Shown here: one piece after another, positions 43,040-54,190 of the stretch
How the letters are laid out: each line of letters starts with the position of its first letter
Position numbering within the stretch: position 1 is the first letter of the stretch
NCBI GenBank assembly: GCA_965153355.1
Contig: OZ231126.1
Location: forward strand, 104,656,001 to 104,720,000
Direction: 5' to 3'
Length of the DNA stretch: 64,000 nt
From: Flaccisagitta enflata
Taxonomy: Eukaryota > Chaetognatha > Sagittoidea > Aphragmophora
Translations under genes and position numbers: made by a program
Notes under the pieces: generated by a model
The model's database searches: none
Seen by the model: the letters and a program-made list of their open reading frames with translations, nothing else
What the model was told of the DNA's origin: nothing

Positions 43040-43475
43040 AAAAAAATATATTGCAAATTACAGAAAATTTCAGTTTTGGTCACTGATAGGGGGCCCGTTT
43101 AAATTCTAAGATTGCATAGAAAATGAAAAAATGAAAAGATAAAAACATAGTTCTCTTCCAAAAACAATTACGGAGAGAACTATGTTTTTGAAAGTGCAAA
43201 ATTTCCTTGCCTTTGAAAGTATCAGAATTTAAACGGCAGGAATAAATAAAAAAATGTAAGCAAGATTTCATTAAAACCTTGATTTTCTTGTCTTTTTTAA
43301 TGTGAATTGCATAGTTTAAATTACTTTTGAGGTCAGAATATGATAGATATGTATACACCAAGTGTCTTCAGAGACAATTTGTTTAGTAAAAACATTCCTA
43401 CACTATTATTGTGCTGATAATGATGCAAAAAGTATGGTAAAACACTTAATTTTCCTTCGAAAATTCGCCGTCATA
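43040..43475. mobile_element. Diverged relative of the 611-bp MITE
   Basis: Contains GCATAGAAAATGAAAAAATG and the ACATAGTTCTCTTCC/GAGAGAACTATGT stem of the 611-bp MITE centre, and later the AAGTGTCTTCAGAGACAATTTG and AAAAAGTATGG segments in the same order. The outer stem differs (CCGTTTAAATTCT). Borders are approximate. Confidence 0.6.
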
Positions 43476-45010
43476 ATCAAATGTTTTAGTACGGGTACAA
43501 TGATGTGAAAGAAGAAAAGAAAATGAATTCATGAAGAAATGATAAAATGAATAGATGAAGAAATAAAGAAAAGAATTACGATATTAATATATACCGTTGG
43601 GAAAGGTGGAAAGCCGTGTGCTCACGCTCTTGAAAAAAAAAGATATGATACAATGAAAAAGAAAAAAAGTGAATGAACCGAGCGTGGGGATAATGAAAGT
43701 TGAGGAATTTGGTTGGAGTTTGAGTAACTGGTAAAGCAAATTTGGTGTAAATTTTAATCTTTCTTTCCATTTCTTTTTCCAATCAGTACTTTAACCAAAT
43801 TGTTGTACCTATGGAGGAGTTAGTAGGCTTTCTAAATCCTAAACTGAATTGGATATACAATCTTTGAGTATGATGATTGTAGCCTTACCGGTCATAGTAT
43901 TGTTTATCATTAACTCTGTCAACATCGAGTATTTTATACCTTAATTGTCGGCAATTCTCTTGTCTTTACTATTCTTTATGTGAATAATGTTAAACGGTAA
44001 ATGGTAAATGGTGAATGGTGAATCATAGATGGTAAAAGAAAGCTTTTAGGAAAATTGGTGGAATTTTGAGCGTTGCTAAAATTAATGTATAAGAGGAAGC
44101 AATACTGTGATGTGCCCACTACCGTTATTTTGGTGGCGCAGAACACCAGCGCAATGAGCGTAGACCTCATATTTGCTTTTATTTGTAACGGATGTCAACG
44201 TGACGGCCCACTGTAGATTGATCACTATGGTAGGAGAGTACGGCGCATGATATCACACAAGGATGTGAAGTGGGTACTCGGGAAATTTGAAAATGTAGTT
44301 TTGTGTCACACAAAAGTTGTTGGGTCAGTACAGTGACTTTTACTTTTACTTTCCTTCACACTAACAACTTTTTTACAAGATTTTGTACCATTACTAAAAG
44401 AAAATATTTATAGAATTTTGTATCTTTGATCTATCCTGTTTTACCCGCATTTGCATGCCTCACCTATTGAATCTTGATATGTGGCTTTGGATTTTTCTTT
44501 ACGGCAAAAGGCAACAATGGTATGTTGTTTTTCAATTGTCCTCGTACTGTACTGTACGAGGAGAATTGCGTGGACAGGGGGAAGGTCAGGGATCATTGCC
44601 TTATGCCCTTGCTTACTCCACCCCTATTTCAAATGCGCAGATATCATGCCCTCATATTCTTGTTCTTCATACATATTTTACTATGTCATTTTACCACAAG
44701 GAATATAAAGTTAGAAACCACAAATAAATCTAGTATATAAGGCGACGAATATAGGCGTGGTTATGAAAACCATTGCCTCAAATTCGTCGTTCCTTATTAC
44801 AGGTACAGCAATTTCCATTTTATGACATTACTATCATTGTTCTAACACTTGGTTCTCACAATTTGTACTTGATATTGCATGTTGCTATCATTGCTATTAT
44901 TGATATTGAGATAAAAACCATCGCCTCAAATTCGTCGTTCCTTATTACAGATCTACAAGATGTACTGTAGTTGCCAGTGAGAGCTAGGGATAGTATTCCC
45001 TAGTTTCTCA
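43476..45010. other. Intergenic with one direct repeat
   Basis: No credible gene. A 37-base segment (ACCATTGCCTCAAATTCGTC followed by GTTCCTTATTACAG) occurs at 44766-44802 and 44914-44950, 148 bases apart. The short frames here are AT-rich and unsupported. Confidence 0.5.
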
Positions 45011-45445
45011 CTCCTTTCCACCCACACAGTTGCTCTAAATCACCACCTATCAAGTATAATTACCCATCTCAACTCCAGCACCCCCAAACCACCCCTTTCC
45101 ACCCACACAGTTGCTCTAAATCACCACCTATCAAGTATAATTACCCATCTCAACTCCAGCACCCCCAAATCACCCCTTTCCACCCACACAGTTGCTCTAA
45201 ATCACCACCTATCAAGCATTATTACCCATCTCAACTCCAGCACCCCAAACCACCCCACACCCACACAGTTGCTCAAAATCACCACCTATCAAGTATAATT
45301 ACCCATCTCAACTCCAGCACCCCCAAACCACCCCTTTCCACCCACACAGCTGCTCTTAATCACCACCTATCAAGTATAATTACCCATCTCAACCCCAGCA
45401 CCCCCAAACCACCCCTTTCCACCCACACAGTTGCTCTGAATCATC
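45011..45445. repeat. 81-bp tandem repeat, about 5 copies
   Basis: Unit begins CCTTTCCACCCACACAGTTG and includes CACCACCTATCAAGTATAAT and CAACTCCAGCACCCCC. Starts near 45014, 45095, 45176, 45254, 45335 and 45416, with few differences. Confidence 0.95.
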
Positions 45446-46189
45446 ATACGCTTAGTTGCCGCCGTCCCTCCCACCTCCAAAATTCATTTTTGAATACATT
45501 ACTTACTGTGACATTAACGCTTAGGAGTACCATTTCTGCCTTTATTCTATACTTGGACATCTAAAACAACTCTTTTTATAGACACTTTCCTGAACATGTT
45601 TCTTTTAAACTCATGAAGGGCTGTAATTATTTCTTTCTGTTTTTGCATTCTACTGCACATAAATCAAAGTTTTTATTGAATTTTTTCATTATGCAATTGG
45701 TATCGTTTTTACAAACAGAAAAAAATGTTTAAACCGTTCAATTTGTCTTGCATTCTACGGAGCATTGGAAAGATAATATTCTCAAGGGTTTGTGAAGTTC
45801 CTCTTTAGAGCAAGTGCAAAAGTTTATCACTGGGGCATTGGTCCATTCAGACAAAACAATCGTGAAAAACTCGATGATGTGTCACATCTTTTCTTGAAAC
45901 AATTATCTATGGGTTGCCTGACTTAACCATAGGGCTATAGGACCCATATTAGTCATACTTGACAACCATGAAAGGCGTTTGGCTCCTACCTCATGTACAT
46001 TTGTGTACACAGAGTTGATATGATGACCTTTGAGAAATTTCATGTTTATTTTCCATGAATTTTGACAATTGTTTTTTTAAGATGCGTCCTCGCATCTCTA
46101 TAAGAGGGTCTGTCCCTTGGTCGGTCTGTCTGTCCGTGTGAAATAGGAAAATTTCGAAACACGATTTTTAAGGTTTTCTCTTCATTTCT

Positions 46190-46600
46190 CTTCATGTTTC
46201 TTCTTGTCTCCTATATTTCTCTTGTCTCTTTCATCTCTTCCGTCTCTTTTGTCTCTTTTGTCTCTTTTGTCTCTTTTGTCTCCTATATGTCTCTTATGTC
46301 TTCTATATGTCTCTTATATCTCTTATGTCTCTTATGTATCTTAGGTCTCTTATGTCTCTTAGGTCTCTTATGTCTTTTATGTCTTTTTGTCTCTTTTGTC
46401 TCCTATTTGTCTCCTATATGTCTCTTATGTCTCCTCCTATGTCTCTTATGTCTCATATCTCTCATATCTCTTATGTCTCTTATATATCTTAGGTCTCTTA
46501 TGTCTCTTATGTCTCTTCATGTCTCTATATGTCTCTTCATGTCTCCTCATGTTTCCTCATGTCTCTCCATATCTCTCCAACTCCCTTCATGTCTCTTTGT
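46190..46600. repeat. TATGTCTCTTATGTCTCTT minisatellite
   Basis: 9-base units (GTCTCTTAT, GTCTCTTTT, GTCTCCTAT). The Ser/Leu/Val-rich frames across it are artefacts. Confidence 0.9.
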
Positions 46601-46604
46601 GAGG

Positions 46605-46830
46605 ATGAGACGGGGTGTGGGGAGGCGTGGGGGGGGCGTGGGGAGGGTGGGGGGCGTGGGGGGGCGTGGGAGGGGGTGGGAAGCGTGGGGGGAGGGCGGG
46701 GAGGTGGGAAGGCGTGGGGAGGGGTGGGGAGGTGGGGGCGTGGGGTGGGGGGCGTGGGGGAGGATGGGGAGGCGTGGGGGTGGGCCGTGGGGGGGGAGGG
46801 GTGGGGAGGCGTGGGGGGGAGGGGGGAGAG
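46605..46830. repeat. G-rich GTGGGGAGGCGTGGG array
   Basis: Nearly pure G/T/A on the plus strand with many runs of three or more G, so G-quadruplex formation is plausible. Confidence 0.85.
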
Positions 46831-47700
46831 GAATCAGTTCATATTTTTCTCTTTATCTCTGAATTTCTATATTTTCATATTATTATATCATATTATCTTT
46901 ATATCTTAATAATTTGTATGATAATATCTTACATCTAAAGAGGACGCATCTATTGGACATCTCTTGGCCTTGTTTATACCTCCTCAGCCTCTGCTTCAAA
47001 TCTTACTAAATTTTAGGTGAAAAAATAACTTGAAATTATCTTTCAAACGGGTCTAATCCCAATCTTGTGCAACAAATACTTTAGGGGCAATGATTTTTTA
47101 AAGATTAAAAAATTTCCAGATGGTTAATTTTCAATCTGTTTGGGGGTCCATCACATTTTCTTTTTTTTGAAACACACTTATTCATAAGTCTCCTAACTTC
47201 GCCATACGGCTCTAGGACCCAAATTAGTCACACTTGACAACCATGAAAGGCGCTTGGCTCATACGTCATGTACATTTGTGTACACTGAGTTGATATGATG
47301 ACCTTTAAGAAGTTTCATGTTTATTTCACAGCCTCTTCTTCGAATTTTACAAAATTTTAGGTGAAGAAACTACTTAGAATTATCTTTCAAACGGTTCCAA
47401 CATCTTGTGCATCTAATACTTTAGGTGCAATGATTTTTTAAGGATTAAAGAATATCGATGGTTTTTAGCAAAAAAATAGCCCTTGTAGTCATGGGCAGAG
47501 AGAGAAATGGCACCAGATATGCCACGCAGTCATTTTTATTAAGAATCAAAGATCAGTTCAATTATTTATATCATGCCTGCCGAGCCTCTCAACCTCAAAC
47601 CGTACATAAGAGAGGCTTTTCCATGCGGTCTTCGCTTGCATTCTTGTCAGAAGAGGCGAAAACCTTTGTTATTTACGTGAGACCGAACAGATAGCCGGAC

Positions 47701-48316
47701 AGAGAGACAGATGCTCACTTCTAGCTATCTCAGTAAGTCACGACTTGGTGGCAGCAAGGTTTTACCGAACTCACAAACTCACTAACCTACTCAGCTAGGC
47801 AGACAGACGGACCGATAACGTGTATGGTAGTAGCCTCGACAAGAACATAAAATTGCAAGCCAGCAAGCAACAAATTCTAAGTGAATAAAAATGAATCAAT
47901 CAAGCGATTCTACAGGTGCAAGAGAAGATGCACATAAAGAAGAGCACCGCGAACGCGATTGGCAAAGTGAACCTCGAACCATTGGAGAAGAAAAAATGAT
48001 AAAAATTGGTATTGAATGCGAAACATGCGGAAGGCCATACGATAGAGCATTCTTTACAAGAAGAATCACTCAACTCGCTCAACGGAAAGGCGAAATGGAG
48101 TGGCCCGACCAACCCAAGGTAAAGGTGCATCACAAGCCTATAAATTATGGCACGGCATACCAATGGGAGGTTATTCACAATCTTGAAGAAAAAATCAAAT
48201 CGTTGAAAGAAAAGTTGGAAGTCAAAGAACTTGAGCTTGAAACAAAAACAAAAGCCAAGGACGGGAGCGAAGAGAGACAGATGCTCACTTCTAGCTATCT
48301 CAGTGAGTCACGACTT
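47701..48316. repeat. 46-bp direct repeats 570 bp apart
   Basis: AGAGAGACAGATGCTCACTT and following bases at 47701-47746 recur at 48271-48316 with one difference. The second copy supplies codons near the end of the ORF at 47891-48361. Confidence 0.9.
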
Positions 48317-48361
48317 TGTCTCCGGTCATCTGTTTCTGTTCGAAGCATCAAAATATCCTAA
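47891..48361 (+). CDS. Hypothetical 156-residue protein with Cys pair and coiled coil
   Basis: ATG at 47891, preceded by AATAAAA. The first half is acidic/basic (EDAHKEEHRERDW), then CETCGRPYDRAFFTRRITQL with one Cys pair, then a heptad-like coiled coil (LEEKIKSLKEKLEVKELELE) near residues 98-117. Codon use is balanced and the frame is intact. The end reads into a 46-base direct repeat. It could be a single-exon gene, an exon, or part of an unrecognised element. No family recognised. Confidence 0.4.
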   Translation: MNQSSDSTGAREDAHKEEHRERDWQSEPRTIGEEKMIKIGIECETCGRPYDRAFFTRRITQLAQRKGEMEWPDQPKVKVHHKPINYGTAYQWEVIHNLEEKIKSLKEKLEVKELELETKTKAKDGSEERQMLTSSYLSESRLCLRSSVSVRSIKIS

Positions 48362-48929
48362 TAAAGCTTAATGGAGACCTGAAACTTTATAAACCTACTA
48401 GAATGAAAAAAAGAATATAAATTGATACAGCAAAGTTGGTCGTTATACTTTATATGAACTCACTGTGAGGCATTGGATCGGGAGATGAAGGAAAGATGAA
48501 AGAGGAAATTGCTGGACTTGGGTCTGGTGAAGCGAGTGGGGTAGATGTTGTGAAAAATGTGCATTTGCGTCATTGACTTATTTGGTGAGAATGGATCAGC
48601 AAGGCTATGTCAAAAACTGCCATTCACTTTCTTATTTCCTCTCTTGATTGCACTTTAGTCACGTAAAACATTGTAGAATGTTTTTAGAACTGCATTTCTT
48701 GTTTTTCTTTTCTGCTAAAGAAGGAGAGTTCTCAATCTTTGGTATCAAGAGTATGATTTTCTGTGTTCCGGTCCCGAGATTCACACTGCAAATCTAAGAA
48801 ACGCTCATTGGTTGAAAATAAGTGTTACAGTAATATCAAAATCATGATTGGATATTCATATTGTCAATGTAAGAGAAGGGAGGACACTTCTTCTTCATCT
48901 TTCTCATCCCTTAGTTTTTGCGCCTCTCT
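48362..48929. other. Intergenic, nothing recognised
   Basis: Unique AT-rich sequence before the 551-bp tandem array. No gene or known repeat. Confidence 0.45.
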
Positions 48930-50433
48930 TACAACATTGGGATGAATACTACAGTCTTTAAGTTTGAGTATTAGGGGTTGACATAAGATATTTCAAGAGT
49001 GTTGTTTCAGGAAGGAGAGAATTTCAGTTGCTTGCTATTTTTGGTATATGGGGAGTATGAGAATGTACCCAGATGGATATGGTCTCCTTCCGTCCGCCAT
49101 ATTTATCAGGTGTTTTCTTATGGTCTATATATCTCAAGTTAAGACAGGAATTGGTGACCCTTTTCTAGATGGTACATATCTTTTTAAAAGTCTTGTGATA
49201 AATTCTGAAAAGGGAAGTTACTTTCAGAAATCTTAAGGATAGTTGTGATGGGTCCGGATTAAACACCATTAAGAGCTCCAAAGGCTCTTGTCCTTTGTAT
49301 AGTGTGGAGTAGTAATGTTGTCCAACTTTCATATAATTCAGTACCTTGGTATAGAATGCCGGCAGTCCCATAAGGTTGATCCTCGATTCTTACCTCTAAG
49401 GGTATGTTTTTTTACAACATTGCCTCTGGTGGTTAGCTTATATTTTGATATCTAATACATCCTCAGGTGCTTTGTTTTTCTGTAACATTAGGATGAATAC
49501 TACAGTCTTTAAGTTTGATTATTTGGGGTTGACATAAGATATTTCAAGAGTCTTGTTTCAGGAAAGAGAGAGTTTCAGTTGCTTGCTATTTTTGGTATAT
49601 GGGGAGTATGAGAAGGTACCCAGATGGATATGGTCTCCTTTGGTCCGCCATATTTATCAGGTGTTTTCTTATGGTCTACATATCTCAAGTTAAGACAGGA
49701 ATTGGTGACCCTTTTCTAGATGGTACATATCTTTTTAAAAGTCTTATGATAAATTCTGAAAAGGGAAGTTTCTTTCAGATATTTTAAGGATAGTTGTGAT
49801 GGGTCCAGATTAAACACCATTGAAAGCTCCAAAGGCTCTTGTCCTTTGTATAGTGTGGAGTAGTAATGTTGTCAAACTTTCATATAATTCAGTACTTTGG
49901 TATAGAATGCCAGCGGTCCCATAAGGTTGATCCTCGATTCTTACCTCTAAGGGTATGGTTTTTTACAACATTGCCTCTGGTGGTTAGCTTATCTTTTGAT
50001 ATCTAATACATCCTCAGGTGTTTTGTTTTTCTGTAACAGTGGGATGAATACTACAGTCTTTAAGTTTGAGTATTTGGGGTTGACATAAGATATTTCAAGA
50101 GTGTTGTTTCAGGAAGGAGAGAGTTTCAGTTGCTTGCTATTTTTGGTATATGGGGAGTATGAGAAGGTACCCAGATGGATATGGTCCCCTTCGGTCCGCC
50201 ATATTCATCAGGTGTTTTCTTTTGGTTTACATATCTCAAGTTAAGACAGGAATTGGTGACCCTTTTCTAGATGGTACATATCTTTTTAAAAGTCTTGTGA
50301 TAAATTCTGAAAAGGGAAGTTTCTTTCAGAAATTTTAAAGATAGTTTTGATGGGTGATTAAACACCATTAAGAGCTCCAAAGGCTCTTGTCCTTTGTATA
50401 GTGTGGAGTAGTAATGTTGTCCAACTTTCATAT
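48930..50433. repeat. 551-bp tandem repeat, 2.7 copies
   Basis: Copies begin near 48930, 49481 and 50032, each starting ATGAATACTACAGTCTTTAAG and about 95% alike. The third stops near 50433. Each full unit keeps a 62-codon frame at the same place (49048, 49599, 50150; MGSMR.YPDGYG... FIRCFL.VYISQVK) without indels. Confidence 0.95.
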
Positions 50434-51100
50434 GCAGATCTTATTAGTTGTAATAAGTAAATAATTCTACTATTGGATAATGATATCCATATTGTAAAGA
50501 GAAAGAAACTCTTCCTCTTCATCCCCTTTTTGTCACGCTTTTCTTTCTCTCTGTCAATTCAGAATTTATTCACAATTCACTTCTGTCAAATTGAATCAAT
50601 TTACAAATTTGTAGTGGAAATTCTCTGAAATGATATTTTCTCATTCTGAATTTCTCTGAAATAATTGCCATGAAATTAACTGGTTGTACATAAAAATAAA
50701 CCATTCTGATAAGGCAATATGTAAATGAAATCTTTACTTTCTGTTTAAAACACGACTCAAGGATTGAAACAAACGCTTAATAGAAATCAGATCAGATTCT
50801 ATCTTCAAAATAAAAAAGATAGCTTGCGCTTGGATCTAATGAAATTATAGTCCAGGATATTAAAGGTCAAGATCCCAGATTTTAAAAAGACGCTTATTTG
50901 TTTACGTCCATCGATACTTGGGGTTGATTTCAAGATAATAGAAATACAAAAAGATAAACGATTTCAAAACTTTATCTCCATTTTCTATCATCTTTTGAAT
51001 ATTCAATAACAAATGAATCTACATTGATATCATTTTTATCTCATCAACTGGATTATTCATCAACTTAGAATTTGGTTGAAATTCAGGATATCCCTCATGG
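50434..51100. other. Intergenic, nothing recognised
   Basis: AT-rich unique sequence; no gene found. Confidence 0.45.
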
Positions 51101-51105
51101 AATTT

Positions 51106-51643
51106 TTATAGATGTATCTCTAAATGATGTATCAAATTCCACAGATCCCAAAGACGAAGGAGTTGGCAATGATGCACATGATGCTGACGACCCCAGATGT
51201 TGGAGAGGAGCGCCGCCAGGTGCGGTGGAAAGATGTGGGACGTTCGCAGATGCATCGGCTGGAAGTGGAATGCCAGACGCTGATGCAGCCGGAAGTGGGG
51301 CGCCGGAAGTTGTTGCTGCCAGTGGCCACTGCCACCAGAGGAGAAGCGCCGGTGGCTGTTGCTGCCAGTGAGAAGTGCTGGTGTAATCCCAAGAGAGATC
51401 GTTGCCAATGAGCCGCCTTCCGAGCCACCGCCAGAAATGTTGCCAGGTGGAAGATGCAACGCGGCACCACTTACAGCACCAAGATCGTCCTCCACACTCA
51501 TAGCGCCAGCCTCCACTAAAGCAGTCACCAAACCACCATGAACTAGCGCCCAATGCTCTGGTTTTTCTGTTTTTTGATCAGCTCTCACTTGCTGTAATCT
51601 CAACTTTATGGTCTCTTTGTCAGTTTTCTCTGATTTCTCTAAT
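51106..51643 (-). CDS. Possible exon: charged coil then Gly/Ser-rich region
   Basis: An acceptor TTTGCAG ends at 51644. The frame then reads TKLEKSEKTDKETIKLRLQQ, EKPEHWALVHGGLVTALVEA and GAMSVEDDLGA, where GTAAGTG could be a donor (51485 or so). Beyond that it stays open as a Gly/Ser/His-rich sequence to 51106. Other frames on both strands are also open because of the GC-rich CCAGTGGC repeats, so only the first 53 codons are credible. It may belong with the exon at 52858-53223. Confidence 0.3.
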
Positions 51644-51672
51644 TTTGTCCTGCAAATCACACACTGTAACAT

Positions 51673-52170
51673 TAAAACTCGATTCTCTGTCCCTTAATCA
51701 AGCCTCAAAACTTCGTCAAGTAAGCCATTGATCTCAATTGATGATTGTAATTTTCATAAGAAAACACAATGATACATTGAACAATACAATGTAAGCAACA
51801 GCTGCATTAATAACTCGGAGATTACTAGATTCCATAAATGCTTGGATAAAAGCGTATTGGTCTAGTACACGTCATTGTGAAGATAATGCAACGGAATAAT
51901 AAAAAAATAAATTAAGGCATGAACATTTAAGTGATAATTTCGAGTTATGTTAATTATAGTTGAATAGCTAGTGGATGAGGCAATGACCAAGATGGTTCAT
52001 TTCTCGCCAAAAAAAATGCTAAATGAAGCAAGAAGTGACGCCTTTGAACAGAACGATATAAGTTTCTGCATCTCACCATTCCCGACGTCACAAACCTTCA
52101 AAAGAAAAGCTTTGATTCGTGACTTGTTTTCTTTGCTAACAAAACCTCGTGCCGAGATTTCAATCGAGAA
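51673..52170. other. Intergenic, nothing recognised
   Basis: AT-rich sequence with a 67-codon plus-strand frame (51971-52174) that I cannot support as a gene. Confidence 0.4.
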
Positions 52171-52800
52171 TTGATAGACGCGTTAGTCGCGCTCCAGATT
52201 GGCAACCAATGGGGCATATTTCCGCTCTTTATACTCGTGATCCTTCTCAATATTTCTTTCCCAAGGGCACGTCAACTCTAACAGCGCGATAACACGGCTG
52301 TTTTCATCAATAACAAAGATGTCAGAACATAAGGATGTGGATAAAACATGGGGAGGAATAACACCACCATGAGGGGCTTGAAAACCATGTAGGTCAGAAT
52401 AGAGACTAAAGCCATTGCGTAAACATGACGATGAAAATGAAACAATAGTCTTAAGAACCGAATCATGGGTAAAACGTCCTTGCTCTAAAGCACATGAACA
52501 GTTTGAGAGGATGTGTGCCAGCGTTTGGATATTACCACAAAATCCACATCTATCACGCGTTTTCCCCAGCGCTTCAGATTATCAGCTGAGGGCAAGGTAT
52601 TTATACCGGCATTTATGGCAAACTTCAAAACACCTTGTGGGACATCCCACATAAAACTCTTCCAAGTTATACAACTCTGCTCTTCCAAGTGCAACGCCAG
52701 ATAACCACCTTGCATTATATACTGCCCCACACGTTCTCTCCAAAAATCACACACCCTCTGCTTTATACCCCTCTGAATTTTCCCTTAGAGAACATTTCTG
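52171..52800 (-). pseudogene. RLE-type LINE C-terminus (CCHC finger plus PD-D/E-K nuclease)
   Basis: 5'-truncated. First frame (to 52500): SFMWDVPQGVLKFAINAGIN, then TLPSADNLKRWGKR. After a one-base shift near 52560 a second frame continues with CGFCGNIQTLAHILSNC (C-X2-C-X7-H-X4-C), EQGRFTHDSVL, then SDIFVIDENSRVIALLELTC and NIEKDHEYKERKYAPLV, the restriction-like endonuclease core (D...E.T...K..KY). It ends at about 52171. This domain nicks target DNA in R2/NeSL/Hero-type retrotransposons. The usual RPD has become CSD, so the nuclease may also be impaired. Confidence 0.75.
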
Positions 52801-52857
52801 GAGGACATGTCTGCATTTGATGGCCGAGCCACACTTGGCAGAACATCCTCATTCGGA

Positions 52858-53223
52858 TCAGAAATTGAACTCTGAACTCTGGACTTGTAAAAAATCATCA
52901 TATTTGATTTTGTCAACTGCAGCCTGTGCATTGTTCCTTAAAAGTAGCACATGGTCAGTCAGTCTGTCACGTTGAGCCCTGAGGTCTGTGATATACTCCT
53001 CAGATGTAAGATGCTTCCGCTTACACCCTTTCACGTCCCCATTGGGATGCTCATGGGAAAGTTTTGTACATGTTGAACAACGATAAGATGATGACATTGA
53101 ATTGTTGCCCACTAAACTGCTTGCCTCATCCACCAAATTGTTCACTTCTTTGATCAAACTTTTAATCACATCTGACACTTTTATAACAATCACTGTCTCT
53201 CCACCACCATCAACCTCAGCCAT
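52858..53223 (-). CDS. Hypothetical 121-residue protein with Cys cluster and coil
   Basis: ATG at 53223 (MAEVDGGGETVIVIKVSDVI). An amphipathic N-terminal helix is followed by YRCSTCTKLSHEHPNGDVKG with CKRKH, a Cys/His cluster, then a helical segment ITDLRAQRDRLTDHVLLLRN. Stop at 52858, but a 5' exon spliced to 51643 is possible. No family recognised. Confidence 0.35.
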   Translation of the reverse strand: MAEVDGGGETVIVIKVSDVIKSLIKEVNNLVDEASSLVGNNSMSSSYRCSTCTKLSHEHPNGDVKGCKRKHLTSEEYITDLRAQRDRLTDHVLLLRNNAQAAVDKIKYDDFLQVQSSEFNF

Positions 53224-54190
53224 TTTGACGAGTAGGTCGATGAGTATGTTGAGTAGTCAGAGATGAATCATGTTGACAGATGTTTCTAGATGACCAAAAT
53301 GAAAAGATTAGATAAGGTAATATCTGTGTTAACCCCTGATAACACATACCTATCATTTTCACCCACCTGGAAGGAAGTATGAAGAAGTAGAGGTGGGAAA
53401 TGATGCAGATGAGATGGTGTTACAGATGGCTATCCAGATAGTAGTGCAGATAGATGAAAGTAATCCGTTTGGAATTTTGAAGGGATGATGAATTTTCAAT
53501 CAATGAATTGATAAATCCAATTGTTTGATAATTGTTTGGTAAATCAATCCAATTTTTGAAAAATGTATTGCCTGTCCTCCCGAGGAAATTGGGTGGTCAT
53601 AATTTTCAAAACAAATTTTTGAGATGAGAGAAAGTAAGATTCCATTTTAAGTGAAAGTCTTTTTTCTGATGAAATTTTCAATGTTGAAAAAAAAACTGAG
53701 TGGTGGGGTGTGGAAAAAAATCCAAGTAGATGCCGCCAAGTACCAAATAGGACGAGAGGTCCTATCCGGTCAAGGCTGAATAGCTGATCCTTGATTTTCT
53801 TATCGGATTAATCATTAGTGATGATAATTAAGAGAGAGAAAGAAATTGGCTGAAAGAAACTGGCTATAATCCAGACTGAAGAGCGAGAGGCAGAGGGAAT
53901 TGGAAATGATAATAATATCCAAAGGTCAGAACCGAATGGTTCTTCACTGACTGGATTTATAGATTGACATTTAGCTTTGATGAGTTTTGCATACTGCAGT
54001 ACTCATCCTAGACGTTTGTCATCATAGTTTTGAGGATATTTCCTTAACAAAATACAAAAAGTACTATTTGGCAGAAGTCAGCCAGCAAATGATGAAAACG
54101 TTGTTGTGAAATAAAAAGTTGAATACTAATTGAGAGCAGTAACATAACTTCCATGAGCTTATGACAAATAGTGCAAACAGATTGATTTGA
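53224..54190. other. Intergenic, nothing recognised
   Basis: AT-rich sequence with no credible gene. A family-1 element starts at 54191. Confidence 0.45.

Larger units (their letters stand above)
46081..46974 (-). mobile_element. Family-1 variant element, copy 3
   Basis: Minus orientation. Hairpin GATGCGTCCTCGCATC at 46081-46096, followed by GGTCTGTCCCTTGGTCGG and TCTGTCTGTCCG. The other end is the complement of 46966-46974 (AACAAGGCC), with GATGCGTCCTCTTT (complement of 46937-46950) just inside. The core has two arrays: GTCTCTTAT (46190-46600) and G-rich GTGGGGAGGCGTGGG (46605-46830). Same plan as the other copies but with a different palindrome. Confidence 0.65.
45905..47465. repeat. Tandem duplication of a ~300-bp segment, first copy split by an insertion
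   Basis: 45905-46051 plus 46983-47140 correspond to the continuous second copy 47190-47465 (shared CTTGACAACCATGAAAGGCG, TACATTTGTGTACAC, ATTATCTTTCAAACGG). The element at 46081-46974 lies between the halves of the first copy. Confidence 0.85.

Noticed and set aside
46194-46938. Plus-strand frames of 107-222 residues rich in Ser/Leu then Gly
   Set aside because: They read through the GTCTCTTAT and G-rich arrays; several frames are open at once because of the repeat period.
51072-51411. Plus-strand GC-rich ORFs over 51.1-51.4 kb
   Set aside because: Several frames on both strands are open through CCAGTGGC-type repeats; none shows a domain.
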